Assembly: GCF_001545035.1 (NCBI RefSeq) | Contig: NZ_FCOJ02000012.1 | Location: 1-64,000 of the forward strand | Direction: 5' to 3' | Source: Caballeronia glebae | GTDB lineage: Bacteria; Pseudomonadota; Gammaproteobacteria; Burkholderiales; Burkholderiaceae | Length of the DNA stretch: 64,000 nt | Shown here: positions 1 to 9,666 of the stretch, in pieces | Position numbering within the stretch: the first letter of the stretch is position 1 | Layout: each line of letters opens with the position of its first letter | Made by a program: the position numbers and the translations under genes | The notes under the pieces: generated by a model | The model's database searches: none | What the model saw: only the letters and a program-made list of their open reading frames with translations | Told to the model about the DNA's origin: nothing

Positions 1-531
1 GCCGGCAGCGCAAAGGAAGCGCTCGCGCTCGCCGCCGACGACTCGAACCCGCCCGATCTCGCGCTAATGGATGTCGGCATGGCCGGCATGAGCGGCATCG
101 AGCTGGCCGCGCTTTTTCACGAGCGGCATCCGGCAATCCGCGTGCTGATGTTGTCGATGCACGACAACGTGGAGTACGTAAAGCAGGCGGTGCGCGCGGG
201 CGCGAGCGGCTACGTGCTGAAGGATTCGCCCGCCGCCGAAATCATTCAGGCGATCGGCGCGGTGCTCGCCGGCAAGACCTTCTTCAGCGCGGGGCTGGCG
301 GCGCGCATGATTCAGGCACAGTCGATGCAGACGCCGCTCGAACGCCTGACGCCGCGCGAACTCGACATTCTGGATGCGCTCGCCGAAGGGCTATCGAGCA
401 AGCAGATCGCGCAGCAGCACGGGTTGTCGGTGCGCACGGTGGAAACGCATCGGCTGAATATGAAGCGCAAACTGGATATCGACGGACAGGCCGAGCTGAT
501 CAAGTTCGCGGTGGAACACCGCCGCACATGA
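1..531 (+). CDS. LuxR-type (NarL/FixJ) response regulator, 5' truncated
   Basis: Transcriptional regulator of a two-component system, cut by the left edge; the frame is open from base 1. The visible part starts inside the receiver domain. The sequence LALMDV carries the likely phospho-acceptor Asp, followed by the usual GMSGIEL stretch and the conserved Lys in VLKDSP. A linker leads to a C-terminal LuxR helix-turn-helix (LTPRELDILDALAEGLSSKQ, then SVRTVETH). About 40 N-terminal residues are probably missing. The cognate kinase would be expected to the left, outside the window. The gene is convergent with hpnM, 34 bp away. Family is clear; the stimulus is unknown. Confidence 0.93.
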   Translation, partial: AGSAKEALALAADDSNPPDLALMDVGMAGMSGIELAALFHERHPAIRVLMLSMHDNVEYVKQAVRAGASGYVLKDSPAAEIIQAIGAVLAGKTFFSAGLAARMIQAQSMQTPLERLTPRELDILDALAEGLSSKQIAQQHGLSVRTVETHRLNMKRKLDIDGQAELIKFAVEHRRT

Positions 532-565
532 AGCCCGGCCCGGCCGGAAAAAGCGAGCACGCAGC

Positions 566-1183
566 TCAGCCCGCCGAACGGGCGTTGTGGTCTGACAGGA
601 ACTTGATGAGAGCGTCGACGCCGCCCTTTTGCAACTGGCCGGCGAATTGTTGCTGATAGACCTGGATGAGCCACGCGCCCATCATGTCGATGTCGTAGAT
701 TTTCCAGCCCTGCGAGGTCTTCTCCAGGCGATAGCGCACCGGATTGTCGCCGCCCGTGGAAACGACGTGCGATTCGACGACGGTGTCCTTCGCGTTGGCG
801 TCGACGTTGGGCGCGTCGAACTTGAAGGTCACGTCCTGATCGCGCAGTTGCGCAAGCGACGCCGCATACGTGCGAACCAGCAACGTCTGGAATTGCTCGT
901 AGAGCTGCTTTTGTTGCTCGGGCGTGGCGCTCGCCCAGGCCTTGCCGACCGCGATGCGCGTCGTGCGCTGGAAGTCGGTCGCGGGCAGGAAGCGCGTTTC
1001 GACGAGCTGCGTGATCTTCGCCATGTCGCCGCCGCGCGCTTGCGGATCGGCTTTCATCGCCTTGACCGTGCCTTCGACGGCATTCTTCACGACGGCGTCG
1101 GGACTCGTTTGTGCAAGCGCCTCGCCTGCGAAAGACATCGAGGCGAGGAGGAAAGCGAAGCAAATAGACAGATAGCGTTTCAT
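566..1183 (-). CDS. hpnM: HpnM/MlaC-like periplasmic lipid carrier
   Basis: MlaC/Ttg2D-family periplasmic protein of 205 aa with a cleavable signal peptide ([24 protein letters not shown], cut probably at ALA-Q). The mature part has typical MlaC features: the [17 protein letters not shown] stretch, the [12 protein letters not shown] helix, and [14 protein letters not shown] near the end. MlaC proteins ferry phospholipids between the outer and inner membranes; the paralogue in hopanoid loci is HpnM. It is divergent from hpnN (258 bp apart), and the mlaA-type lipoprotein gene follows hpnN, so a lipid-shuttling role is a good inference. Whether the cargo is hopanoid or phospholipid cannot be read from sequence. 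Confidence 0.9.
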   Translation of the reverse strand: MKRYLSICFAFLLASMSFAGEALAQTSPDAVVKNAVEGTVKAMKADPQARGGDMAKITQLVETRFLPATDFQRTTRIAVGKAWASATPEQQKQLYEQFQTLLVRTYAASLAQLRDQDVTFKFDAPNVDANAKDTVVESHVVSTGGDNPVRYRLEKTSQGWKIYDIDMMGAWLIQVYQQQFAGQLQKGGVDALIKFLSDHNARSAG

Positions 1184-1441
1184 GGCACCCGTTCTTTAAT
1201 CAGGTTTGGTGGCGCGGGTTGTGCGGCCTTCGGACGTTGCAGGAGCGGCCGGACGGCTGCGCGTCAGTATACCGACACCGCGGCGGCGCAACAGTTCAAG
1301 GACGACCGTTGCGGTGCGCCCGGTATACTTGCGCGTCACCTCGCGTCGTTTCGTGGAAATGATCTGGTTTCCGGCGGTCGGCATCATGCAATTCGCGCGT
1401 TCGCACGCGCAAAAATAACAGGCACACCAGGTAGCGTCTTC

Positions 1442-4102
1442 ATGCTGACGTCCAACATCACTCGCTTCGTTACTCTCGCCATCCGCCGGCCGGCGTGGAT
1501 TATCGCCGTTTCGCTTCTGCTCGGCGTGCTCTCCACGATTTATGTCGTCCATCACTTCAAAATCAGCACCGACGTCGCCCAGTTGATCGAGACGGAGCCC
1601 GAGTGGGCGGCGCGCAGCAAGGCCATCGACGAGGCGTTTCCGCAGCGTGGCGCAACTTTGCTGATCGTGGTTCAGGCGCCGGCCCAGGAATTCGCTAATG
1701 CCGCCGCGGACGAACTCGCCGCCGCGCTCGCGAAAGAGCCGGAGCGCTTCAAGTCGGTCTCGCAGCCCGCGGGCGGCGCGTTTTTCGAGCACAACGGCCT
1801 GCTCTATCTGCCGACGGACAAGGTCGGAGAGATCACGAAGCAGCTCGTGCAAGGGCGTCCGCTCATCAATACGCTCGCGCACGACCCGACACTCACCGGC
1901 CTCGCGCAGACGCTCAACACTACGCTCAACCTGCCGTTGACGCTCGGACAGGTCAATCTCGGCCAGATGGCGGGTTTGCTCGGCAAGAGCGCGACCGTGC
2001 TCGACCGCGTGCTGGCGAATCAGCCGGCGGCGTTCTCGTGGCGCGGCCTCGCGGATTCCTCGGCGAGCGATGCGCCCGGGCGCGCGTTCGTCACGGTGCT
2101 GCCGGAACTGGATTTCAACGCGCTGAAGGCGGCGGCGGGCACATCGGACGAAATTCGCGCGAAGGCCGCGGAACTCGGCCTCGACAAAAAGTACGGCGCG
2201 ACGCTGCATCTGACCGGCGCGCAGCCGCTCGCCGACGAGGAATTCGCGTCCGTGCAGGACGGCGCCGCGCTCAATGGCGCGCTGACTTTCCTCGTCGTAC
2301 TGACCATCCTCTGGCTCGCGCTGCGCTCGAAGCGCATGATCTTCGCCGTGTTCGTCACGCTCTTCGTCGGACTCGCGATCACCGCCGCGCTCGGGCTCAT
2401 GATGGTCCACGCGCTCAACATGATCTCGGTCGCGTTCATGGTGCTGTTCGTCGGGCTCGGCGTGGACTTCGGCATCCAGTTCGGCGTGAAGTACCGCGAG
2501 GAGCGCTACAAGCACAAGCGGCTGGATGTGGCGCTCGCGGAAACCGCGCGCCACGTCGCGGTGCCGCTCACGCTCGCCGCCGCCGCGACCGCGGCGAGCT
2601 TCTTCTCGTTTCTGCCGACCGCGTACCGTGGTGTGTCGGAACTGGGGCTGATCGCGGGCGTCGGCATGTTCGTCGCGTATGCCACCAACATGACGCTCCT
2701 GCCCGCGCTCATCAAGGTGTTCGCGCCGCCGGGCGAAGCGCATTCGCCGGGCTTTCCGGTGCTCGCGCCCGTCGATGAATTCCTCGACAAACATCGCAAG
2801 CCGGTGCTGATCGGCACGCTCGTCGTCGTGATCGGCGCGCTGCCGCTGCTTTTCGATCTGCGTTTCGACTTCAATCCGCTGCATCTGAAAGACCCGCACA
2901 CCGAGTCGATGGCGACGCTTACCTCGCTCAGGGATTCGCCGCAAGGCGCGGTGAACGACGTCGCCGTGCTTGCGCCCTCGCTCGCCGATGCCGACCGTAT
3001 CGCCGCGAAACTGCGCACGCTGCCGGAAGTCGGGAGCGCGACGACGCTCTCCTCGCTCATCCCCGACGATCAGCCGAAGAAGCTGGCGATCATCAAGGCC
3101 GCCGCCGATCAACTGCTGCCCGCGCTCGATCAGAAGACGGCCGCGCCCGTCACGGACGCCGTGCGCGTCGCGGCGCTCAAGCGCGTGTCGAGCCAGCTTT
3201 CGCTCGCCGCCGACGAGCATCCCGGCCCCGGCGACAAGGAAGCGAAGCATCTGTCGGAAACGCTCGCGAAGCTGGCGCAAGCCGACGCCGCGACGCGCGA
3301 CCGCGCCGAGCACGCGATGGCCGAGCCGCTGCGTATCGCGCTCGCGCAATTGCGCGCGCTGCTCACGCCGGAGGAGATCACGCGCGAAACCCTGCCGCCG
3401 CAAATGGCCGCGTCGTTCGTGACGCCGCAGGGCCAGGCGCTCGTCGACGTCGCGCCGAAGATTCCGCCCGGCGTCGATCCCAACGACGACGGGTTGCTCG
3501 CCCGCTTCGCCGACGCCGTGCAGAAGGCCGAGCCGGACGCGATCGGCGGGCCGATCTCCGTGCGCCATTCGGCGGAAACGATCATCAAGGCGTTCGAGCA
3601 TGCGGCGCTCTACTCGCTGATCGCGATCGCGGTGCTGCTGTGGATCGCGCTGCGTCGTTTTGGCGACGTCCTGAGAACTTTGGTACCGTTGCTCGTCTCC
3701 GCGATCGTCACGCTGGAGCTGTGCGTCGTCTTCCGCATGCCGCTCAACTTCGCGAACATCATCGCGCTGCCGCTGATGCTGGGCGTCGGCGTCGCGTTCA
3801 AGATCTATTTTGTGATGGCGTGGCGTTCGGGGCAGACGCGCCTGCTACAGTCCAGCCTCACGCATGCCGTTATGTTCAGTGCGGCCACGACCGCGACGGC
3901 GTTCGGCAGCCTGTGGTTTTCCCATCATCCGGGCACGTCCAGCATGGGGCGGCTGCTGGCGCTGTCGCTCTTTTGCACGCTGATCGGCGCGGTGGTTTTC
4001 CAGCCGGTGCTGATGGGCAAGCCGCGCAAGGTACGCGCGGCGGCGCGCGCGAAGCTCAGGGCGGCGCAGCGACATGACAACCTAAGAGGAATTGAAGAAT
4101 GA
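1442..4102 (+). CDS. hpnN: HpnN, RND/MMPL-family hopanoid transporter
   Basis: Inner-membrane RND-superfamily exporter of 886 aa; family members move hopanoids towards the outer membrane. The protein starts MLTSNITRF, with a first membrane helix at about residues 18-38, then a large periplasmic loop. A first sterol-sensing-like helical block follows (around residues 280-430, with [22 protein letters not shown]), then a second loop and a second block (around 720-860, ending in a basic tail). The frame stays open upstream, but the start at 1442 is preferred because it puts the first helix at the usual distance from the N-terminus. The stop overlaps the start of mlaA (ATGA), so translation is probably coupled. 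Confidence 0.93.
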   Translation: MLTSNITRFVTLAIRRPAWIIAVSLLLGVLSTIYVVHHFKISTDVAQLIETEPEWAARSKAIDEAFPQRGATLLIVVQAPAQEFANAAADELAAALAKEPERFKSVSQPAGGAFFEHNGLLYLPTDKVGEITKQLVQGRPLINTLAHDPTLTGLAQTLNTTLNLPLTLGQVNLGQMAGLLGKSATVLDRVLANQPAAFSWRGLADSSASDAPGRAFVTVLPELDFNALKAAAGTSDEIRAKAAELGLDKKYGATLHLTGAQPLADEEFASVQDGAALNGALTFLVVLTILWLALRSKRMIFAVFVTLFVGLAITAALGLMMVHALNMISVAFMVLFVGLGVDFGIQFGVKYREERYKHKRLDVALAETARHVAVPLTLAAAATAASFFSFLPTAYRGVSELGLIAGVGMFVAYATNMTLLPALIKVFAPPGEAHSPGFPVLAPVDEFLDKHRKPVLIGTLVVVIGALPLLFDLRFDFNPLHLKDPHTESMATLTSLRDSPQGAVNDVAVLAPSLADADRIAAKLRTLPEVGSATTLSSLIPDDQPKKLAIIKAAADQLLPALDQKTAAPVTDAVRVAALKRVSSQLSLAADEHPGPGDKEAKHLSETLAKLAQADAATRDRAEHAMAEPLRIALAQLRALLTPEEITRETLPPQMAASFVTPQGQALVDVAPKIPPGVDPNDDGLLARFADAVQKAEPDAIGGPISVRHSAETIIKAFEHAALYSLIAIAVLLWIALRRFGDVLRTLVPLLVSAIVTLELCVVFRMPLNFANIIALPLMLGVGVAFKIYFVMAWRSGQTRLLQSSLTHAVMFSAATTATAFGSLWFSHHPGTSSMGRLLALSLFCTLIGAVVFQPVLMGKPRKVRAAARAKLRAAQRHDNLRGIEE

Positions 4103-5076
4103 AGTCGGGATCGACGGCTTTGACCGCTCGTGCTGTGCGTAATCTGGGATTGAGTCTGACGATGGCGGCGGCGCTCGCGACGGCGGGCTGCGCGACCGGC
4201 CCGGATCGCAATCCGAAGGACCCGCTCGAACCGTTGAACCGCAAGGTCTTTGTGTTCAACGACACGCTCGATACCTACGTCGCCAAGCCCGTCGCGCAGT
4301 TTTATGTCGATTACACGCCGAGCCCGTTCCGCACGGCGGTCAGCAATTTCTTCTCGAATCTCGGCGATTTCTCCAACTTCGCGAACAACCTGCTGCAGTT
4401 GAAGATCACCGATGCGACGCAGGATCTGATGCGCATCGCGATGAACTCGCTGTTCGGCATCGGCGGCCTGATCGATATCGCATCGCCGGCGGGTCTGCCC
4501 AAGCATCATCAGGACTTCGGCCTGACGCTCGGGCATTACGGCATGCCGGCGGGACCGTACTTGGTGCTGCCGCTGCTCGGCCCGAGTTCGGTCCGCGATT
4601 CGACGACCTGGCTCGTCGACTGGCGCGTGAATCCCGTCAGCTACGCCAATGCGGACATTCGCTGGCCGCTCTATGGCGTGAATTTCGTGAGCGCGCGGGC
4701 GGATTTGATCGGCGCGACCGATCTGCTTTCGGCGGCCGCGCTCGACAAGTACGCGTTCGTGCGCGATGCGTACACGCAGCGGCGTCAGTATCTGCTGACG
4801 GGCGGCGGCGCGAGTACGCTGCCCGACTATGGCGACGAAGGCACGTCTGCGCCGGAAGGCGCGAGCGCGCCGGGCGAAACTGGCGGCGGCAGCACGGAGC
4901 ACGGCTTGCCGACGTATGACGATCCGGGCGCGGAGGCCTCGCCCGCGGGTGGCGTCGACGGCAAATCGCCCGCACCGCAAGAGAATACGCCGAAGGATCA
5001 GGCGTCGCCGAGTTCCAGCAAGGAGCAGGGATTGCCGCAATATGACGATCCGGGCGCGCAGCCTGCGGGGAAATGA
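4099..5076 (+). CDS. mlaA: MlaA/VacJ-family outer-membrane lipoprotein
   Basis: 325 aa lipoprotein with a signal peptide and lipobox TAGC (lipidated Cys31), followed by the MlaA core: [15 protein letters not shown], then [17 protein letters not shown], and the [19 protein letters not shown] motif. MlaA removes phospholipid from the outer leaflet of the outer membrane and passes it to periplasmic MlaC-type carriers. Its start overlaps the hpnN stop by 4 bp. The last roughly 85 residues are an extra low-complexity tail (Gly, Ala, Pro, Ser) with a repeated GLPxYDDPGA motif, absent from the short enterobacterial proteins. A rho-independent terminator follows. Function as MlaA is well supported; the link to hopanoids is by context. 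Confidence 0.92.
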   Translation: MKSGSTALTARAVRNLGLSLTMAAALATAGCATGPDRNPKDPLEPLNRKVFVFNDTLDTYVAKPVAQFYVDYTPSPFRTAVSNFFSNLGDFSNFANNLLQLKITDATQDLMRIAMNSLFGIGGLIDIASPAGLPKHHQDFGLTLGHYGMPAGPYLVLPLLGPSSVRDSTTWLVDWRVNPVSYANADIRWPLYGVNFVSARADLIGATDLLSAAALDKYAFVRDAYTQRRQYLLTGGGASTLPDYGDEGTSAPEGASAPGETGGGSTEHGLPTYDDPGAEASPAGGVDGKSPAPQENTPKDQASPSSSKEQGLPQYDDPGAQPAGK

Positions 5077-5101
5077 GCGGGGCTTTTGGCTTCGTGTGAA
5101 G

Positions 5102-5126
5102 AAAAAACGGGCGAACGCCCGTTTTT
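5102..5126. terminator. bidirectional intrinsic terminator after mlaA
   Basis: An A-run, a CGGGC/GCCCG stem with a short loop, then a T-run. The A and T runs on both sides let it serve hpnN-mlaA on the plus strand and the thioesterase gene on the minus strand; the two genes converge here. Confidence 0.85.
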
Positions 5127-5129
5127 CTT

Positions 5130-5603
5130 TTAGTGTGCGGCTTCTTCCGCCGCTTCCTCAAGCAAATCGTCGCCGGAGACCTTCGGCGCTTCCACCGCGC
5201 CGCCATCGCGACGATACGCCTCGAAAAGCTCATCGGCGTAACGGATCTGCGTGCGGCCGTGCGGCGCGGATTCGCCTTGCTCGTTCAAATTCACGAACAC
5301 CATCTTCTCGACGGTCAGAATGCTCTTTCGCGTGATCTTGTTGCGGACTTCCGCACGCAGCGTGATCGAGCTGCGGCCGAAATGCGTCGCGGTGATGCCC
5401 AGTTCGATGATGTCGCCCTGACGCGCCGAACTCACGAAGTTGATCTCCGACATGAACTTGGTGACGACGCGCTGGTTGCCCAATTGCGAGATGGCGTAGA
5501 TCGCGGCTTCCTCGTCGATCCAGCGCAGCAGGCTGCCGCCGAACAGCGTGCCGTTCGGGTTCAGGTCTTCGGGCTTGACCCATTTGCGGGTGTGGAAATT
5601 CAT
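5130..5603 (-). CDS. Acyl-CoA thioesterase, hotdog fold (YciA/BACH type)
   Basis: 157 aa hotdog-fold hydrolase that cleaves acyl-CoA thioesters. Family signatures are visible: NPNGTLFGGSLLRWIDEEAA (the hotdog helix with the catalytic Asp region), VTKFMSEINFVSSARQGDII, and the LTVEKMVFVNL strand. Length fits the YciA/acyl-CoA hydrolase group. A Glu/Ala-rich C-terminal tail follows. The gene stands alone, sharing the terminator with mlaA. Substrate chain length is not predictable. Confidence 0.9.
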   Translation of the reverse strand: MNFHTRKWVKPEDLNPNGTLFGGSLLRWIDEEAAIYAISQLGNQRVVTKFMSEINFVSSARQGDIIELGITATHFGRSSITLRAEVRNKITRKSILTVEKMVFVNLNEQGESAPHGRTQIRYADELFEAYRRDGGAVEAPKVSGDDLLEEAAEEAAH

Positions 5604-5729
5604 TTTCTTTACCTCACTTTCTGACTACGCGCGTCGCGCAAACAAAGCGGACACGCATCTGATTAGGGTTTTCCCTGATTATATCGAGATAAGGGTTAAC
5701 CCACAGAAAGCAAGGGCGATGCAGAAAAC
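5604..5729. promoter_or_regulatory. Spacer with AGGG-TTTT-CCCT and GGGTTAACCC palindromes
   Basis: Gap between hpnG (end) and the thioesterase gene (start), AT-richer than its neighbours. It holds the inverted repeat AGGGTTTTCCCT (5665-5676) and the perfect palindrome GGGTTAACCC (5693-5702), both upstream of the minus-strand thioesterase gene. They look like regulator-binding sites; the regulator is unknown. Confidence 0.4.
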
Positions 5730-6416
5730 TCAGGCCAGCACGAGCGCCCGCGCCGATTCCAGCGCGTGCCGCGCCTGCACGAGCGTTGCGCGGGCGTCGC
5801 GGGCGTCGGATGCGAGCCGCAGAAACGCGCCCAGTTGGGTCGGATCGCGTAGCAATTCGCGCAAAATCGGTCCGATGGCCGTCGTACCGTCGTCGCGCAA
5901 ACCGGCGGTCGCGGCGGGCGGCAAGGTGCGCCAGGCCGGATCGACCACCGCGCGGCAGACCGCGAACGGCAAGCCACGCGCCGTGGCGATAGCGCCCGCG
6001 ATGTGCGATTCCATATCGACGGCCAGCGCGCCCGTCGACGAATGCAGCGAGCGCTTTTCCGCCTCGGTCTTGACGGGCGCGGCGACGCCCGCCATCTTGC
6101 CGCGCCGCGTGACGCGCTCGACGGGCGTGCCCGCGAACGCATCGACGATGCGCGCGGACCACGCCGCATCGGTGCGCAACTCGCCGAAAGGCCCGCACAC
6201 GCTTTCGGCGACGATCAGCGCGCCCGGTTCGAGATCCGGCGCGAGTCCGCCCGCCGTGCCGAAGCTGATGATGCCCGAGCAGCCGCGCGCGAGCGCATCG
6301 GACAGCGCGCGTTCGAGCCAGTCGGCGCGGGCTGCGAACACGACATCGACGCCGCGTCCGCGCACGATCTTCGCCTCGAACGCCATGCCGGTCACGGCGA
6401 CGACGGGCGCGTTCAC
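5730..6416 (-). CDS. hpnG: HpnG, hopanoid-associated nucleoside phosphorylase
   Basis: 228 aa phosphorylase of the purine nucleoside phosphorylase/MTA-SAH nucleosidase fold. In the hopanoid pathway HpnG removes adenine from adenosylhopane to give a ribosylhopane intermediate. Visible features: VTGMAFEAKIV at the N-terminus, the glycine-rich GIISFGTAGGL loop, and VDMESHIAGAIA (the conserved base/ribose-binding ME motif). The GTG start at 6416 overlaps the shc stop (4 bp), and translational coupling decides it over longer open frame upstream. It is the last gene of hpnD-hpnE-shc-hpnG. Confidence 0.9.
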   Translation of the reverse strand: MNAPVVAVTGMAFEAKIVRGRGVDVVFAARADWLERALSDALARGCSGIISFGTAGGLAPDLEPGALIVAESVCGPFGELRTDAAWSARIVDAFAGTPVERVTRRGKMAGVAAPVKTEAEKRSLHSSTGALAVDMESHIAGAIATARGLPFAVCRAVVDPAWRTLPPAATAGLRDDGTTAIGPILRELLRDPTQLGAFLRLASDARDARATLVQARHALESARALVLA

Positions 6417-8392
6417 ATCGCCGCCGTCACGCGCGTGAGCCCGTCGCGCGTCAGATTGCGATAGCGCGCGAGCGCCCACAGCGGGAAGAATTTGCGATAC
6501 CCGTGATACCGCAGATAGAACACGCGCGGGAAACCCGTGGCGGTGAAGCGCGTTTCGTCCCACAGGCCGTGCGCCTGTTGAGTCTTCACTAGATAGCCGA
6601 CGCCGCGCGCGACCGCCGGATGCTCGACCAGACCCGCCGACATGAGTCCGAGCAGCGCCCACGCCGTCTGCGACGCGGTGCTCTGCGCCTGTTCATATCC
6701 GCGATAGTCGAGTTTGTAGCTCTCGCCGTCTTCGCCCCAGCCGCCGTCGTCGTTCTGAATGCCGATGAGCCAGTCCGCCGCGCGCTTCATGCGCGGGTCC
6801 GTCGGCGCGACGCCGGCCGCGTTCAGCGCGCACATGGCCGACCAGGTGCCGTAAATGTAATTCAGGCCCCAGCGTCCGTACCAGCTTCCGTCGCGTTCCT
6901 GATCCCGCACGATGTAATCGAAAGCGCGCCGCGCGGGCTCGCTATTGAACGACGTCTCGCCGAGTTGCGCGAGCATCGAGAGACAGCGCGCGGAGACGTC
7001 GACGGTCGGCGGATCGAGCAGCGCGCCGTGATCCGAGAACGGGATGTTGTTCAGGTAGTACTGCGTGTTCTCGGGCTCGAAAGCGCCCCAGCCGCCGTCG
7101 CTGCTCTGCATGCCGACGACCCATTCGCGCGCCCGCGCGATCGACTCGCCGTACAGCGCGGTGCCGTTTTCGCGATCGGCGCGTTCCATCGCCATCGCGA
7201 CGACGGCGGTGTCGTCGACATCGGGATAATGCGGGTTCGCGAACTGGAAAGCCCAGCCGCCCGGCCGCACGTCCGGACGTCGCGAGACCCAGTCGCCGCG
7301 CACATCGAGAATTTGTAGCGGAACGAGCCAGTTGAGGCCGCGCGCCACCGCCGAGCGCGCCTTCGGCATGCCGGTTTCGAGCAGCGCGTGCGCCGCGAGC
7401 GACGTATCCCAGACCGGCGACAGACACGGCTGGCAATACGCTTCGCCGTCTTCGGCCTCGTCGATGACGAGCAGCTTGTCGATCGACTTGCGCGCGATCG
7501 CGCGGTTCGGATGCTCCGGCGGAAGCCCGAGCGCGTCGTACATCATCACCGAGTTGGCCATCGCCGGGAAAATCGCGCCGAGGCCGTCCTCGCCGTTCAG
7601 GCGCTCGTCGACGAAACGCACGGCTTCATCGATCGCGCGCTCGCGGCCGGCGTTCGGCAACAGCGGATCGGCGACGCGCAGGATCGAATCGACCACGCGA
7701 AAGAATGCGAACCAGCCGCGGCTCTGATGCCCCGAGCGCGACGGCATGCCGGTATTCACTGGCGGATTCGTGAACACTTCGTCGATACGCACGTCGCGCG
7801 GATTGCGGGCGCGCGGGCGCTTCGCGTTGAGCACGAGCATCGGCACGATCACCGTGCGCGCCCAGTACGACACCTTCGACAAATGGAATGGGAACCACAT
7901 CGGCAGGCGCATGATCTCGACGGGCATCATCGGCACCGCGCGCCACGACACGACGCCGAAAAGCGCGAGCATGATGCGCGTGAACACGTTCACCTTCTCC
8001 GCGCCGCCCGCGGCCAGAATCGCGCGGCGGGCGCGCTGCATGTGCTCCGCGTCGGGAGAATCGCCGATCATCTTGAGCGCGAAATACGCTTTCACGGTCG
8101 CGGAGACGTCCATCGCGCCGCCGCTGAAAAGCGGCCAGCCGCCGTCCTCGCGTTGAATACGGCGCAGATAGCGGCCGATCTTCGCTTCGAGCTTCTCGTC
8201 GGCGGTCTCGCCGAGATAGTGGACGAGCAGCACGTATTCGGCCGGGATGGTTGCGTCCGCTTCGAGTTCGTAAAGCCAGTAGCCTTCCGGATGTTGCGCC
8301 GCGAGCAGCGCATCGGTCGCGTGGTTGACGGCGGCGTCGAGCGAGGCGTTCGAAACCTGCGCGCCCACGGCGGAGAGGGATAAATCGTTCAT
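6413..8392 (-). CDS. shc: Squalene-hopene cyclase
   Basis: 659 aa class II terpene cyclase that folds squalene into hopene/diplopterol at the cytoplasmic membrane. The catalytic DxDD acid motif is present as DVDD (residues 391-394). Several QW repeats are visible (for example QREDGGWPLF, QSSDGGWGAFE, QNDDGGWGED). The C-terminal region has the FPRVFYLRYHGYRKFFPLWAL sequence typical of bacterial cyclases. Length matches the family. It sits downstream of hpnE with a 1-base TGATG overlap and upstream of hpnG with a 4-base overlap, so the four genes form one operon. Confidence 0.98.
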   Translation of the reverse strand: MNDLSLSAVGAQVSNASLDAAVNHATDALLAAQHPEGYWLYELEADATIPAEYVLLVHYLGETADEKLEAKIGRYLRRIQREDGGWPLFSGGAMDVSATVKAYFALKMIGDSPDAEHMQRARRAILAAGGAEKVNVFTRIMLALFGVVSWRAVPMMPVEIMRLPMWFPFHLSKVSYWARTVIVPMLVLNAKRPRARNPRDVRIDEVFTNPPVNTGMPSRSGHQSRGWFAFFRVVDSILRVADPLLPNAGRERAIDEAVRFVDERLNGEDGLGAIFPAMANSVMMYDALGLPPEHPNRAIARKSIDKLLVIDEAEDGEAYCQPCLSPVWDTSLAAHALLETGMPKARSAVARGLNWLVPLQILDVRGDWVSRRPDVRPGGWAFQFANPHYPDVDDTAVVAMAMERADRENGTALYGESIARAREWVVGMQSSDGGWGAFEPENTQYYLNNIPFSDHGALLDPPTVDVSARCLSMLAQLGETSFNSEPARRAFDYIVRDQERDGSWYGRWGLNYIYGTWSAMCALNAAGVAPTDPRMKRAADWLIGIQNDDGGWGEDGESYKLDYRGYEQAQSTASQTAWALLGLMSAGLVEHPAVARGVGYLVKTQQAHGLWDETRFTATGFPRVFYLRYHGYRKFFPLWALARYRNLTRDGLTRVTAAM

Positions 8393-9666
8393 CAGCGTTC
8401 CAACGATGGGTTCAACAGCGCGTCCGCGGCCTTCTGGCCTGAGCGGATCGCGCCTTCGATCGTCGCGGGCAGACCGGTCGCCGTCCAGTCGCCCGCGAGG
8501 GTGAAATTGCGCCAGCGCGTGCGCGTGGCGGCCCGCAAGCCTTCCTGCGCCGGCACGGCGGCAAAGGTCGCGTGTTCATCGGCGACGATTTGCCACGGCG
8601 GCATCGGCGCGGCGGGCGTGCGCACCGCCTTCGCCGTTTCCCGCCATACCGCCTGCGCGAGTTCTTCGCGTGGCGTCGCGAGCCATCGGTCGGCACTCGA
8701 CAGCGTGACCGAGAGCCGCCCGTCAGCCGCGAAAAGCCGGTCCGACATGCCGTTGACGAGGCACGTCAGCGGCTGAAAACCCGTGGGTGCGTCGGCGGCA
8801 AAATGCACGGTGACGATCGCGCGCGACGCATCCGGCGCGCTCAGGTCCGGCACGAGGCGGCGCGCCGCATCGGGCGGCACGGCAAGCACAACGCCATCGT
8901 CCGGCGCGAGCGCAAGCGGCTCTGCGCCGTCGAAAGCCAGCGAGCTTACACGCTCCGCCGAATCCGTGCCGGATATGCCGATGCCCGCGACGCGCGAGCC
9001 CAGCCGGATCTCCGCGCCGCCGTACTGCAAAAGCCTGAGCGCGGGCTCGACGAACGCGTGCGACAGTCCGCTTCGCGCGACGAGCGGACGGCACGCCTGG
9101 CCGCCCTGCGCAACCGTCTCGCGCAGCAAGGCGGCCGCGAGTTCCGCGCTGGCCTCGGACGGATCGGCGTTGAGCATCGCGCGCAGAAGCGGTCGCGCGA
9201 GCAGGTTCCACACGCGATCCTTGCGCCGCACCGATTCCTCGATCGTGCGGCCCGGCTTCGCCCACAAGAGCGGCAGGAACGGCAGGTAATCGGCGGGCTG
9301 CGTGCCGGGCACGCGCGCGTCGGCGTCGAAGATCCAGCGCGGCAGGCGCCCGGGCGACATGCGGATCGTCCACGCGTCGCCGCTCGCCGCATCGAAGAAA
9401 GGATAGTCGGGCTGCGTCGGGCCGATCAGCGTATCGGTCGCGCCGATCGCGCGCAGATAGGCCATCGTCGATTGATTGCCTGACAGCAGCAAATGATTGC
9501 CGCAGTCGAGCGTGACGCCGAGCTTCGCATCGAAGAAGGAGCGGCAGCGTCCGCCCGCGTGAGGCGCGGCCTCGTGCAGCACGACGCGCGCGCCGCGACG
9601 TTGCGCCTCGACCGCGGCGGCAAGTCCGGCGATGCCCGCTCCGACGACGAAGACCCGCCGGGACAT
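8392..9666 (-). CDS. hpnE: HpnE, hydroxysqualene dehydroxylase
   Basis: 424 aa flavoprotein of the amine oxidase/phytoene desaturase fold; HpnE reduces hydroxysqualene to squalene. The N-terminal FAD-binding Rossmann motif is clear (VFVVGAGIAGLAAA, then GGRCRSF), with GNHLLLSGN following and the C-terminal FAD-binding LAGDWTATGLPATIEGAIRSG. The start at 9666 shares one base with the hpnD stop (TGATG). The open frame runs further upstream across hpnD but that stretch looks like antisense-type low-information sequence and is rejected. Confidence 0.94.
   Translation of the reverse strand: MSRRVFVVGAGIAGLAAAVEAQRRGARVVLHEAAPHAGGRCRSFFDAKLGVTLDCGNHLLLSGNQSTMAYLRAIGATDTLIGPTQPDYPFFDAASGDAWTIRMSPGRLPRWIFDADARVPGTQPADYLPFLPLLWAKPGRTIEESVRRKDRVWNLLARPLLRAMLNADPSEASAELAAALLRETVAQGGQACRPLVARSGLSHAFVEPALRLLQYGGAEIRLGSRVAGIGISGTDSAERVSSLAFDGAEPLALAPDDGVVLAVPPDAARRLVPDLSAPDASRAIVTVHFAADAPTGFQPLTCLVNGMSDRLFAADGRLSVTLSSADRWLATPREELAQAVWRETAKAVRTPAAPMPPWQIVADEHATFAAVPAQEGLRAATRTRWRNFTLAGDWTATGLPATIEGAIRSGQKAADALLNPSLER

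Noticed and set aside
1196..3601. Open frame of about 800 codons on the minus strand opposite hpnN
   Set aside because: Arg-rich, no recognisable domain, and fully antisense to a well-supported RND transporter. Typical of GC-rich DNA.
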